DNA from: Streptomyces naganishii JCM 4654
Lineage (GTDB): Bacteria > Actinomycetota > Actinomycetes > Streptomycetales > Streptomycetaceae
Length of the DNA stretch: 64,000 bases
Assembly: GCF_014650575.1 (NCBI RefSeq)
Contig: NZ_BMVF01000028.1
Coordinates: forward strand, 1 to 64,000
Direction: 5' to 3'
A model generated the notes under the pieces. That model saw only the letters and a program-made list of their open reading frames with translations, did no database searches and was not told where the DNA came from. Within the stretch, counting starts at the first letter, position 1. The number at the start of each line of letters is the position of its first letter. The translations under genes were made by a program, and so were the position numbers. Positions 35,247 to 43,392 of this stretch are shown here, in pieces.

Positions 35247-37094
35247 ATGTGCGGAATCGTGGGATACGTAGGCTCGCAGTCGGCGCTCGAGGTCGTGATG
35301 GCCGGGCTGAAGCGGCTGGAGTACCGGGGTTACGACTCGGCCGGTGTCGCCGTGCTCGCCGACGGCGGACTGGCCGCGGCGAAGAAGGCCGGCAAGCTGG
35401 TCAACCTGGAGAAGGAACTCGTCGACCGGCCGCTGCCGACCGGCTCGACGGGCATCGGGCACACCCGGTGGGCCACGCACGGCGGCCCCACCGACGCCAA
35501 CGCCCACCCGCACCTCGACAACGCGGGCCGGGTCGCCGTCGTCCACAACGGCATCATCGAGAACTTCGCCGCCCTGCGCGCCGAGTTGGCCGAGCGCGGC
35601 CACGAACTGACCTCCGAGACCGACACCGAGGTCGTCGCGCACCTGCTCGCCGAGGAGTTCTCCTCCTGCGCCGACCTCGCCGAGGCCATGCGGATGGTGT
35701 GCCGCCGCCTGGACGGCGCCTTCACGCTCGTCGCCGTGCACGCCGACGAGCCCGACGTCGTCGTGGGCGCCCGCCGCAACTCCCCGCTCGTCGTGGGCGT
35801 CGGCGAGGGCGAGGCCTTCCTCGCCTCCGACGTCGCCGCCTTCATCGCCCACACCCGCTCGGCGATCGAGCTCGGCCAGGACCAGGTGGTCGAACTGCGC
35901 CGCGACGGGGTGACGGTCACCGGCTTCGACGGGCGCCCCGCCGACGTACGCTCCTACAACGTCGACTGGGACGCGGCCGCCGCCGAGAAGGGCGGCTACG
36001 ACTACTTCATGCTCAAGGAGATCGCCGAGCAGCCCAAGGCGGTCGCCGACACCCTGCTCGGCCGTATCGACGCCGGCGGCTCCCTCACCCTCGACGAGGT
36101 CCGCATCTCCGCCTCCGAGCTGCGCGAGATGGACAAGGTCGTCATCGTCGCCTGCGGTACGGCCTTCCACGCGGGCCTCATCGCCAAGTACGCCATCGAG
36201 CACTGGACGCGCATCCCCTGCGAGGTCGAACTCGCCAGCGAGTTCCGCTACCGGGACCCGATCCTCGACGCGCAGACCCTCGTCATCGCCATCTCCCAGT
36301 CCGGCGAGACCATGGACACCCTCATGGCGCTGCGGCACGCCCGTGAGCAGGGCTCCAAGGTGCTGGCGATCTGCAACACCAACGGCTCCACCATCCCGCG
36401 CGAGTCGGACGCGGTGCTCTACACCCACGCCGGCCCCGAGGTGGCCGTCGCCTCCACCAAGGCATTCCTCACCCAGCTCGTCGCCTGCTACCTCGTGGCC
36501 CTCTACCTCGGCCAGGTCCGCGGCACCAAGTGGGGCGACGAGATCCAGGACGTCATCCGCGACCTCTCCCGGATCGCGGACTCGGTCGAGCGGGTCCTGG
36601 AGACCATGGAGCCGGTACGCGAACTCGCCCGCTCCCTCGCCGACAAGAACACCGTCCTCTTCCTGGGCCGCCACGTCGGCTACCCGGTCGCCCTCGAAGG
36701 CGCCCTGAAGCTCAAGGAGCTGGCCTACATGCACGCCGAGGGCTTCGCCGCCGGCGAGCTGAAGCACGGCCCGATCGCCCTGATCGACGAGGACCTGCCG
36801 GTCGTCGTGGTCGTCCCCTCACCGCGCGGCCGCTCGATCCTCCACGACAAGATCGTCTCCAACATCCAGGAGATCCGGGCGAGGGGCGCCCGTACGATCG
36901 TCATCGCGGAGGAGGGCGACGAGGCGGTCGTCCCGTACGCCGACCACCTCATCCGCATCCCGGCCACCCCCACGCTCCTCCAGCCCCTGGTGGCCACGGT
37001 CCCCCTCCAGGTCTTCGCCTGCGAACTGGCCACGGCCCGCGGCAACGAGGTCGACCAGCCGCGCAACCTGGCGAAGTCGGTCACGGTCGAGTGA
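35247..37094 (+). CDS. glmS: glutamine-fructose-6-phosphate aminotransferase (isomerizing)
   Basis: 615 residues; makes glucosamine-6-phosphate from fructose-6-phosphate and glutamine. Cys2 of MCGIVGYVG is the amidotransferase nucleophile; HTRWATHGGPTDANAHPH follows. Two SIS domains are in the C-terminal half (VACGTAFHAG and QSGETMDTLMAL; FLGRHVGYPVALEGALKLKE), and the enzyme ends in the conserved LAKSVTVE. Predicted leaderless. The next gene starts on its stop codon (GTGA). Confidence 0.97.
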   Translation: MCGIVGYVGSQSALEVVMAGLKRLEYRGYDSAGVAVLADGGLAAAKKAGKLVNLEKELVDRPLPTGSTGIGHTRWATHGGPTDANAHPHLDNAGRVAVVHNGIIENFAALRAELAERGHELTSETDTEVVAHLLAEEFSSCADLAEAMRMVCRRLDGAFTLVAVHADEPDVVVGARRNSPLVVGVGEGEAFLASDVAAFIAHTRSAIELGQDQVVELRRDGVTVTGFDGRPADVRSYNVDWDAAAAEKGGYDYFMLKEIAEQPKAVADTLLGRIDAGGSLTLDEVRISASELREMDKVVIVACGTAFHAGLIAKYAIEHWTRIPCEVELASEFRYRDPILDAQTLVIAISQSGETMDTLMALRHAREQGSKVLAICNTNGSTIPRESDAVLYTHAGPEVAVASTKAFLTQLVACYLVALYLGQVRGTKWGDEIQDVIRDLSRIADSVERVLETMEPVRELARSLADKNTVLFLGRHVGYPVALEGALKLKELAYMHAEGFAAGELKHGPIALIDEDLPVVVVVPSPRGRSILHDKIVSNIQEIRARGARTIVIAEEGDEAVVPYADHLIRIPATPTLLQPLVATVPLQVFACELATARGNEVDQPRNLAKSVTVE

Positions 37095-37768
37095 CCGGCC
37101 CCGGGTCCCCCCGGTCCCCCCGGACGTCCTGGAGGAACACGACGCACGACTGGGCGGCCACGGTGGACATGGACCACCTGCGCCACATCGCCGGCCGCCC
37201 GGCGCAGTTCGCGCCCGGCGGCGTGGGACACCTCGTCCTCGAGGTGCTCGCCTACGCCGCCGACGAGGCGGAGAGCCGCGGCGGAGGCCGATGCGTGATC
37301 ACCCTGCACACCGACGGCTCGGTGTCCGTGGCGGACGACGGCCGGGGCACCGACACGCGCGTCGACGAACACGGCAGGCTGGTGAAGAAGCCGGTCATGG
37401 CGACGAAGGACCTGCGGTTCTTCGACTCACCGGACGCCGAGCGGCTGCCGGACGGGCACCCCCGTCGCGGCATGTCGGTCGTGGCGGCCCTCAGCGAGTG
37501 GCTGCTCCACACCAACCGCCGCGCCAACGGCGCCCGGACGCAACGCTACGAACACGGCGTCCCGGTGTCCGGCCTGGTACCACTGCCCCCTGACGGCACC
37601 ACGGGCACCGCCGTCCACTTCATCCCCGACGCGCGGTTGCGCACGAGTGCGTGCGCCCCGACCCGGGCCGACCTGACCCGGGCCGACCTGACCCGGTGGG
37701 TCCAGCACTGGCCCCACCTGTCCGTACGACTTGACGACCAGCGAACGCCTAGAGCCGACCGCGCTTGA
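37091..37768 (+). CDS. GyrB-like GHKL ATPase-fold protein, probably degenerate
   Basis: 225 residues if the GTG overlapping the glmS stop is used; GTG 37163 or ATG 37169 are alternatives, giving about 200. It resembles only the N-terminal ATPase domain of GyrB: HLVLEVLAYAADEA, DGSVSVADDGRGTDTR and RRGMSVVAALSEWLLHTNR align with GyrB motifs. There is no transducer, Toprim or DNA-binding domain. The Asn that binds magnesium in the GyrB motif (EVVDNSVDEA) is Tyr here. Function unknown; a lone regulatory or nucleotide-binding fold is possible. Confidence 0.75.
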   Translation: MTGPGSPRSPRTSWRNTTHDWAATVDMDHLRHIAGRPAQFAPGGVGHLVLEVLAYAADEAESRGGGRCVITLHTDGSVSVADDGRGTDTRVDEHGRLVKKPVMATKDLRFFDSPDAERLPDGHPRRGMSVVAALSEWLLHTNRRANGARTQRYEHGVPVSGLVPLPPDGTTGTAVHFIPDARLRTSACAPTRADLTRADLTRWVQHWPHLSVRLDDQRTPRADRA

Positions 37769-37940
37769 CCGCGCCGAGAAAGGTCCCGAAGACCCGAGCA
37801 GGAACCCACAGAGCGGCCCTGCCCGGGGCCTTCGAGTCACGTATGGCTATCTCGGGACTCACGTCCGCGACTTCGACGCAGTCGTTGCCCTCGCCGCCGC
37901 CGGAGTAGGAAGACTTCCGCCACTGGGTAGGGGTGGGCAT
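37749..37940 (-). CDS. DUF397 domain protein
   Basis: 63 residues: WRKSSYSGGGEGNDCVEVAD then VAIRDSK-type and the Pro/Ala tail. DUF397 proteins are partners of DUF5753 XRE regulators in Streptomyces, including the whiJ and bldB-related loci. ATG 37940 has GAGGA five bases upstream and begins 8 bases after the XRE gene stop, so the pair is one operon. Its 3' end overlaps the convergent GHKL gene by 20 bases. Confidence 0.9.
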   Translation of the reverse strand: MPTPTQWRKSSYSGGGEGNDCVEVADVSPEIAIRDSKAPGRAALWVPARVFGTFLGAVKRGRL

Positions 37941-37948
37941 GCTGCTCC

Positions 37949-38800
37949 TCACAGGTCCTTGGCCAACTCGTGGATCAGGTCGCGTGACTGACCGGGGGAG
38001 AGGGACTCCGCTCTCACTTTACGGAAGAGTGTTCGGAAGTGGTCCAGTTGAGCTTCGGAGTCCACGAACGCGGTGCCGTGCGGGGCGTCTCGGATCACCG
38101 TGTCGAGGCGGGGCAGCGCGCCGCCCAAGTGCACCATGGCGCTCCCGGCGCCCGCGAAGTCGTCCAGCGCGAACGGGACGACCTGAACCGTGATGTGGTC
38201 CGCCTCGGACAACTCGAGGATGCGCAAGAGCTGAGTGCGGGTGGCGGCGCGTCCGGCCACCTTGATGCGCAGCGCCGCTTCATGGATCACCGTTTCGTAC
38301 GGCAGGGGGACAGGGCCCTCGATGACGACCTTGCGCTTCATCCTGTGCTCCACCCGCAGCTCAACCTCCTCCTGGGGGAACTCCGGGTTCATGTAGGCGA
38401 AGAGGCTTCGGGCGTAGTCCTCCGTCTGGAAGAGCCCTGGCACGTGGATGACGGCCACGTCGTGGCGGAACGTCGCGTGGTGGTCGAACTCGGCGAGGTC
38501 TTGGTACGCGGCTGGCAGGACACCTCGGTACTCCTCCCACCAGCCTCGCGTCCGGTCAGTGGCCATGGCCGCCAAGGCGTCGATCAACTCAGCGTCAGTG
38601 CAGGCGTAATTGGCTGCGAGGCGGCGCAGCCGCTGCTCGCTGACTCCGGCGATGCCGGACTCGATCTGGCTTATCTGGACGGAGTTCGTGCCCAGCAGGC
38701 TCGCCGCCTCGGTGGCTTTGAGTCCTGAGGCTTCACGCAACTTGCGCAGCTCTGCGCCCAGGCGCACTTGGCGTGCGGTCGGGTGCCGTCGTGCTGGCAC
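37949..38800 (-). CDS. XRE-family regulator with DUF5753 domain (WhiJ-like)
   Basis: 283 residues. Helix-turn-helix at about 14-67 (LRKLREASGLKATEAASLLG, SQISQIESG-like NSVQISQIESG). The C-terminal DUF5753 domain has the hallmark FQTEDYARSLF near 130 and LRILELSEADHITVQVVPF. It likely binds DNA with the DUF397 protein. Together with the divergent ATPase gene at 39014 it forms the whiJ/DUF397/AbaA-type triplet known for control of development and antibiotic production in S. coelicolor. Confidence 0.92.
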   Translation of the reverse strand: MPARRHPTARQVRLGAELRKLREASGLKATEAASLLGTNSVQISQIESGIAGVSEQRLRRLAANYACTDAELIDALAAMATDRTRGWWEEYRGVLPAAYQDLAEFDHHATFRHDVAVIHVPGLFQTEDYARSLFAYMNPEFPQEEVELRVEHRMKRKVVIEGPVPLPYETVIHEAALRIKVAGRAATRTQLLRILELSEADHITVQVVPFALDDFAGAGSAMVHLGGALPRLDTVIRDAPHGTAFVDSEAQLDHFRTLFRKVRAESLSPGQSRDLIHELAKDL

Positions 38801-39013
38801 GGTGTCCTTCTTCCTTCAACAGCGTTCGCGAGCCGACTCGTTCGAGGGGCAGGTTACGCGACCGGCTTGCGGCGTCATAAATTTATGCCCTACCGTCGGT
38901 GACGCAGCGCACACGCTAAGGAAGTGCACCGCTCCGTCCTGCCATGGCGGCTGCGGCAGAGCCACCAAGTGGCGCGAACCCCAACAGTCCCTGCCGCCGG
39001 ATGGAGTTGACCC

Positions 39014-39547
39014 ATGCCCGAAACCGTCGGCATCCCCGACCCCTGGGAGTACTGCCTCTACATTCCCAACGACCTCCGCGCCGTCACCGTCAGCCGTCGC
39101 ACCCTGCGGCTGATCCTCACCATGCATGGGCTGATCGGGCAGGTGGACGTGGCGGAGCTGCTCGCCGCCGAGCTGGTGGGCAACGCCGTGCGGCACACGA
39201 AGGGGCCGGCCGCGCTGCGGGTCCGCCGGTCGGCCGGCGTACTGCGGATCGGGGCCTGGGACGCGGACCCCGCACCGCCGGAGCCACCCGTGCCGCTGGA
39301 GCGGGTGGGTGAGGCGGAGGAGGGGCGCGGGCTCGCGCTGGTGCGGGCGTGCGCCGACCTGTGGGGGTGGCAGCCGCTGGCCCGGGAGGGGAACCGGGGC
39401 AAGGTCGTGTGGTGTGAGCTTGGCGCGGCCCAGAGCACGCCAGCCCCGCCGCACAGGTGCCCCCGTGCGGGGAAGGATTTGCACGGTTCTGTGACTGACT
39501 CGCCGCGTCTCGCAACTCCGTTGTCCTGTGCGGACTTACCCGCCTAG
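39014..39547 (+). CDS. HATPase_c anti-sigma-like ATP-binding protein (AbaA-type triplet member)
   Basis: 177 residues. The Bergerat fold is visible: N-box LLAAELVGNAVRHTKG, then LRIGAWDADPAPPEPP, and the G-box EGRGLALVRACADLWGW. Such proteins are RsbW/SpoIIAB-like kinases or binding proteins. The last 45 residues are not conserved-looking. The third codon from the end (39536-39538) is TTA, so expression may need bldA. It is divergent from the XRE gene and carries the promoter of the next gene within its 3' end. Confidence 0.85.
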   Translation: MPETVGIPDPWEYCLYIPNDLRAVTVSRRTLRLILTMHGLIGQVDVAELLAAELVGNAVRHTKGPAALRVRRSAGVLRIGAWDADPAPPEPPVPLERVGEAEEGRGLALVRACADLWGWQPLAREGNRGKVVWCELGAAQSTPAPPHRCPRAGKDLHGSVTDSPRLATPLSCADLPA

Positions 39548-39550
39548 CAT
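39521..39550 (+). promoter_or_regulatory. promoter of the PrsW-toxin fusion gene
   Basis: TTGTCC (39521-39526), 18 bases, TAGCAT (39545-39550), overlapping the end of the ATPase gene. It predicts a start near 39557, which would exclude the TTG at 39550 as start codon and favour the GTG at 39601. Confidence 0.5.
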
Positions 39551-39600
39551 TGCGTTCGCTGTTGCGAATAGAGGTTGTCTCGGCGGGGCGGGGGCCTGGT

Positions 39601-41700
39601 GTGACGCTGATGATGGCGGTGGCGGCCGTCTGGGGTGTGCTGCAACTGTTCGCCGTCGCCTGGCCCACGCGTTCGGTGCGTCTGTCCACCGTGCTGCTGG
39701 CATTCGCGGTCGGAGTGTACGGGTGCGGCACGGCGACGGCGTTGGTGCAGCTCGCCTACACCCGCGCCTACGCCCACCAGTCGGGGCAGCCGTTGGTCAC
39801 CGTGGTGAGCACCACCAGCTACACCGTGGCTCCCTGGGTGGAGGAGCTGATCAAGGCCTCCCCCCTGTTGCTGGTCGGGCTGAGCGCGAAGGTCCGTCGG
39901 CAGTGGGGGCTGACCGACTTCACGGTGGTCGGCGCCGCGCTGGGGGCCGGGTTCGGGCTGCTGGAGGCGGTGCTGCGGTACGGACTGGACGCGCACCGGG
40001 CGATCTCCCGCGGCGGCGGCTGGATCATCCCGGACAGCTTGTCCCCGCCCTATGTGCCGGGGTTCGGGCAGGTGCTGACCGCCTGGCTCCCGGCGCCGTT
40101 CAGCCAGTCGGACATGCTCGGCCCGCCGGGCACCGAGACCTTCACGCATCTGGTGTGGACGGCCCTCGCCGGCTTCGGGGCCGGGCTGTTGTGGCGCGCA
40201 CGGGGTTGGGTGCGCGCACTGGCGGTTCTTCCGTTCGCGGTCGCCGCCGTACATCACACGGTGAACAACTACGCGCTGCAGAAGCCCACCAGCGGTGCCA
40301 CGCACTGGCTCGCGCTGCTGGACGGGAAGGCGTGGGCGGCGCCGCTCGCGTGTCTGGGCATCGCCATGACCGTCGACCTGCGCCAGATCCACCGCGGCAA
40401 GCGCGCCGCACCGGATGTACTGCTCGCTTCCGAACGCGTCGACGGTGACAGTCTCGGAGCTCTGCTGCGATACGCCTCCTGGCGTCTTCCTTGGAGTCTG
40501 CTGATCGCACTGCGATACGTCAGGGCGCGGCGCTCCTTGTTCTACGCCATGGCGTCGACACCGCTCGCCGGCACGGCCGAGTTCCGTGGAGTGGTCGCCG
40601 GAATCGCGGTCCGGATGAACGCGTCCGACAACCGGCGCGCCTGGCGGGCGTTGGACATCCGGGCTCTGTTGAAGGCGACCCGCAAGGCGCGTACGCCACG
40701 CGGGCGCTGGCTGCTGCTGATCCCGTGTGTTCTGTCGCTGCCCTCGCTGCTCTTCCTGGGTGTCGGCTCATTCACCTCCACTGCCGGTCTCCAGAGATTC
40801 TTCAGCACCGGTTCGGGCCCAGCGATCCTCATGGGCTTCGGCATCGCCGCACTCGTCTGGGTCGCCTTCCAGATCTTCACCCTGCTCAGGACCTGGCGTG
40901 CGGTCTCGGCCCAGCCATTGGCGGAACCGCTGGCCGCCCACCGCTTACGCCTCGCGACAGCCGTGGGCGCGGCCGGCGCAGGCGCAGCACTGCTGTGGCG
41001 CGGATTCGGGAGCGCGGGCCCCGGCGGCAGGGCGATCCGGGCGTTCCATCTGCTCGACGCGCTGGGCAACTTCCTGGTCTACCTCGGCTTCGCCCTCCTC
41101 TTGCTCTCCCTGCTGGCCCTGTTTCCTCCGGGCGGCCTGGCCCTGGCCGGAGGCGGTGTCCTCACAGCGGAGGCCGCGCTCAATGCCAGTGCTCTGGGGA
41201 CCGCCGGTGTCGTGCTGATGGCGGTGGGAGGGGGTGCCGGTGGAGGTGAGTCGATCGGCGGCGAGCGGAACGGGGTTCCGCAATGGTTGCGGGAAAAGTG
41301 GAACGAGGGGCGGAAGTTCAACGAGGACAACTGGCCACGTTACCCGGCTAATGAAGTATATCTGGACAACGGGAAAGTGCTCGACTCCTACCGGCCTGGG
41401 AAGGAAATCGTTTCGCGCAAGCAGACGCAGATATGGAGGCTCAAGTCGGATACGTTCAGAAATTACTTACGTGAGATCCATCAGAAGTACAGGGTGGGAA
41501 CAAAGATACCGGACACGCCGAAAGCGCGCAGAGAGTATCCGCAGCTGATCGGGAAACCCTTGAAGGGTAAGTATTACCTGGAAGTGCCGGTCCAGGCGGA
41601 GCCTGTGCCAGAATGGGCAATCAGGGAAGCGGCGGACCACGGGGTGATAATCCGGGACGTGCGGGGCTTCGTTTACAGGCTACCGAAGGGCACGGGATGA
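39601..41700 (+). CDS. PrsW-type intramembrane protease fused to a C-terminal toxin-like domain
   Basis: 699 residues from GTG 39601 (a GGGG-rich site precedes it); a TTG at 39550 would add 17. The first half has about seven membrane helices and PrsW motifs: EELIK (Glu81, Glu82), a Glu122 in GFGLLEAV, His183 in HLVWTALAG and His218-His219 in VHHTVNNY. More helices follow to about 550. The last 126 residues (from DNA 41320) are soluble and look like the C-terminal domain of polymorphic or contact-dependent toxins: YLDNGKVLDSY, GKEIVSRK, YYLEVPVQ, VIIRDVRG. That part has GC near 50% and the gene has two TTA codons. I cannot name the toxin family. Two immunity-type genes follow. Confidence 0.8.
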   Translation: MTLMMAVAAVWGVLQLFAVAWPTRSVRLSTVLLAFAVGVYGCGTATALVQLAYTRAYAHQSGQPLVTVVSTTSYTVAPWVEELIKASPLLLVGLSAKVRRQWGLTDFTVVGAALGAGFGLLEAVLRYGLDAHRAISRGGGWIIPDSLSPPYVPGFGQVLTAWLPAPFSQSDMLGPPGTETFTHLVWTALAGFGAGLLWRARGWVRALAVLPFAVAAVHHTVNNYALQKPTSGATHWLALLDGKAWAAPLACLGIAMTVDLRQIHRGKRAAPDVLLASERVDGDSLGALLRYASWRLPWSLLIALRYVRARRSLFYAMASTPLAGTAEFRGVVAGIAVRMNASDNRRAWRALDIRALLKATRKARTPRGRWLLLIPCVLSLPSLLFLGVGSFTSTAGLQRFFSTGSGPAILMGFGIAALVWVAFQIFTLLRTWRAVSAQPLAEPLAAHRLRLATAVGAAGAGAALLWRGFGSAGPGGRAIRAFHLLDALGNFLVYLGFALLLLSLLALFPPGGLALAGGGVLTAEAALNASALGTAGVVLMAVGGGAGGGESIGGERNGVPQWLREKWNEGRKFNEDNWPRYPANEVYLDNGKVLDSYRPGKEIVSRKQTQIWRLKSDTFRNYLREIHQKYRVGTKIPDTPKARREYPQLIGKPLKGKYYLEVPVQAEPVPEWAIREAADHGVIIRDVRGFVYRLPKGTG

Positions 41701-41706
41701 TCTGTC

Positions 41707-42195
41707 ATGATCTGGACGTATTGTGAGCAGTGGAACAATCTCACCGAGTCGCCCATGGGCCCGTTCACGCCAGAGCAGGCACGGGGCAGGCATGAGTCCG
41801 GTCAGTTGTACACCGCCGTGGCATTCCTCGACGGGAAGTCCTCGCCGGTGCTGCGAGTGGAGATGCGGCTGGAAACCGGTTATGCCTCGGTCATCTTCAT
41901 GGACGAATGCGGGCGCGACTCTCTTGACTACACCTTCGGCTTGGTCGACGGGGCTCTATTCCTGGAAGCGGCCACGTCCTACGACTATGGTGATTCGCCC
42001 GAGCGTGGTGGATATGCGGATGCGGAGCGGGTGGAGTCGTACGAGTTCACTCGCGATGGTGTCATCCGCCGCACTGTGGAGGCCGACGGGGATGAATTCC
42101 GGGAGAGTCGCCGCGGCGTTGACGTCGCCGGCAACTGGGAAGCCGTCCCTCAATTCGGTCTCTACGACTCCTTGACCCGGCGCGACCGCGGCTGA
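41707..42195 (+). CDS. probable cognate immunity protein
   Basis: 162 residues, acidic, no signal or membrane segment. It begins 6 bases after the toxin-like gene, the usual place and size of an immunity gene. Features: WTYCEQWNNL start, VEMRLETGYASVIFMDECGR, and an aromatic-acidic middle. GC is lower than the chromosome mean. It has no TTA codon, unlike the fusion gene. No named family is recognised; the role rests on position, size and charge. Confidence 0.65.
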   Translation: MIWTYCEQWNNLTESPMGPFTPEQARGRHESGQLYTAVAFLDGKSSPVLRVEMRLETGYASVIFMDECGRDSLDYTFGLVDGALFLEAATSYDYGDSPERGGYADAERVESYEFTRDGVIRRTVEADGDEFRESRRGVDVAGNWEAVPQFGLYDSLTRRDRG

Positions 42196-42269
42196 GCGCT
42201 CCGGGGTGGCCGTTCGAGTCGTCCTCACCTGGTTCCCCCCAGCCCTGACGCGATGGTCTGGAGCAGCTT

Positions 42270-42926
42270 GTGAGTCATCCGCTTCCACCTGGGCAGCGAT
42301 TCTTCGAACTCGCCGACCTCCTCAAGGCATACGCGTACGCCGACTACACGTTTTCCGACACACCTCAGGTTCCGGGTCCAGGTCTGGCCTCCTATCTCAG
42401 GATTGCCGCGCGGGATCCGGCGCGGGCCGGAAGGGCGGTTCAGCAGATCGACGACCTGTTGTCGGTCGGCCTCTTCTCCGAGGAGATCGCCGACGAGGTG
42501 GAGGACCTGCCGCAAATCAGCCCACCGGTGGGAAAAAGCGTGGAGGACTGCCTGCGCATCGCCAGGGGCCATCTCCATCGGCTGCTGCAGGACTCGTCGC
42601 ACATTCCCCAAGTGAATCCGCAGAACTCGTGGGAATGGAACGAGCGGTTTCCCGAGTTGAGTCAATTGCTCGGCGCTTACTTCCACCGAGACTTTTCATA
42701 CATCTATGAGTCCCGCGAAGAGGCTCTCGACGAGTACATTGGACAGTCCGAGGCCGGAGAACGTGAGCAAGCTGTGCGGCAGCTCGGGGAACTCCTCGCC
42801 ATGGTGTCCTCCGACGAAGAGCTGCGCATTGCTGCCACCGCGCTAGGGCTCGATCTTCTGCCGCCGCAGGGAATGTCATTGCGGGAATGGCTGGAGGCGG
42901 TCCGCCGTAGGATCGACGCGGCATAG
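42270..42926 (+). CDS. CdiI-like immunity protein with duplicated domain
   Basis: 218 residues from GTG 42270 (GGAGC upstream). The second half (about 127-215) fits the CdiI_2-type contact-dependent inhibition immunity fold: FPELSQLLGAYFHRDF, then a helical region and SLREWLEAVRRRI. The first half (about 10-105) shows the same pattern: FFELADLLKAYAYADY, AVQQIDDLL, SEEIADE and PPVGKSVEDCLRIA. So it looks like a tandem duplication. It may protect against a second toxin, or it may be an orphan immunity gene. Confidence 0.7.
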   Translation: MSHPLPPGQRFFELADLLKAYAYADYTFSDTPQVPGPGLASYLRIAARDPARAGRAVQQIDDLLSVGLFSEEIADEVEDLPQISPPVGKSVEDCLRIARGHLHRLLQDSSHIPQVNPQNSWEWNERFPELSQLLGAYFHRDFSYIYESREEALDEYIGQSEAGEREQAVRQLGELLAMVSSDEELRIAATALGLDLLPPQGMSLREWLEAVRRRIDAA

Positions 42927-42951
42927 AGTGAGCCCGGGGCACTGAGGCGCA

Positions 42952-42957
42952 TAGGGT
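42952..42957 (+). promoter_or_regulatory. -10 box of leaderless acpS
   Basis: TAGGGT, 7 nt before the acpS ATG. Confidence 0.5.
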
Positions 42958-42964
42958 GCTCGGT

Positions 42965-43336
42965 ATGAGCATCATCGGGGTCGGGATCGATGTGGCTGAG
43001 GTGGAGCGGTTCGCGGCGTCGTTGGAGCGGACGCCCGCGCTCGCGCAACGGCTGTTCGTCGCCGACGAGTTGCTGCTGCCCAGTGGGGAGCGCCGGGGCA
43101 TGGCCTCGCTGGCCGCGCGGTTCGCCGCCAAGGAGGCGCTGGCCAAGGCGCTCGGCGCGCCGGCCGGGCTGCTCTGGACGGATGCCGAGGTGGTCGTCGA
43201 GGACTCCGGCCGGCCCAGGCTGAGGGTCCGCGGCACGGTCGCGGCCCGCGCCGCCGAACTCGGGGTGCGCGAGTGGCACGTGTCCCTCAGCCATGACGCG
43301 GGGGTCGCCTCGGCGGTCGTCATCGCGGAGGGGTGA
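42965..43336 (+). CDS. acpS: holo-[acyl-carrier-protein] synthase
   Basis: 123 residues; transfers phosphopantetheine from CoA to acyl carrier proteins. GVGIDVAEVERF (Asp9) and RFAAKEALAKALG (Glu57) hold the magnesium ligands; WHVSLSHD is also present. The ATG at 42965 is used; it is 7 nt after TAGGGT with no binding site, so probably leaderless. The earlier GTG at 42956 is part of that box. Confidence 0.96.
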   Translation: MSIIGVGIDVAEVERFAASLERTPALAQRLFVADELLLPSGERRGMASLAARFAAKEALAKALGAPAGLLWTDAEVVVEDSGRPRLRVRGTVAARAAELGVREWHVSLSHDAGVASAVVIAEG

Positions 43337-43392
43337 CGGTCGACCGGTCCGTCATCGCGTGAGAGTGACGGCGGGTCCGTGGTCAGTGCCGG

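Noticed and set aside
34278..36767. Minus-strand ORF antisense to the lipoprotein gene and glmS
   Set aside because: Shadow frame; glmS is unambiguous on the plus strand.
39550..39600. TTG at 39550 as start of the PrsW fusion
   Set aside because: It lies inside the predicted -10 box, so the mRNA would start after it; GTG 39601 has a better context. It remains possible if another promoter is used.
41707..42926. Type II toxin-antitoxin pair made of the two small genes alone
   Set aside because: Sizes (162 and 218 residues) and features fit immunity proteins; neither resembles known toxins or DNA-binding antitoxins.
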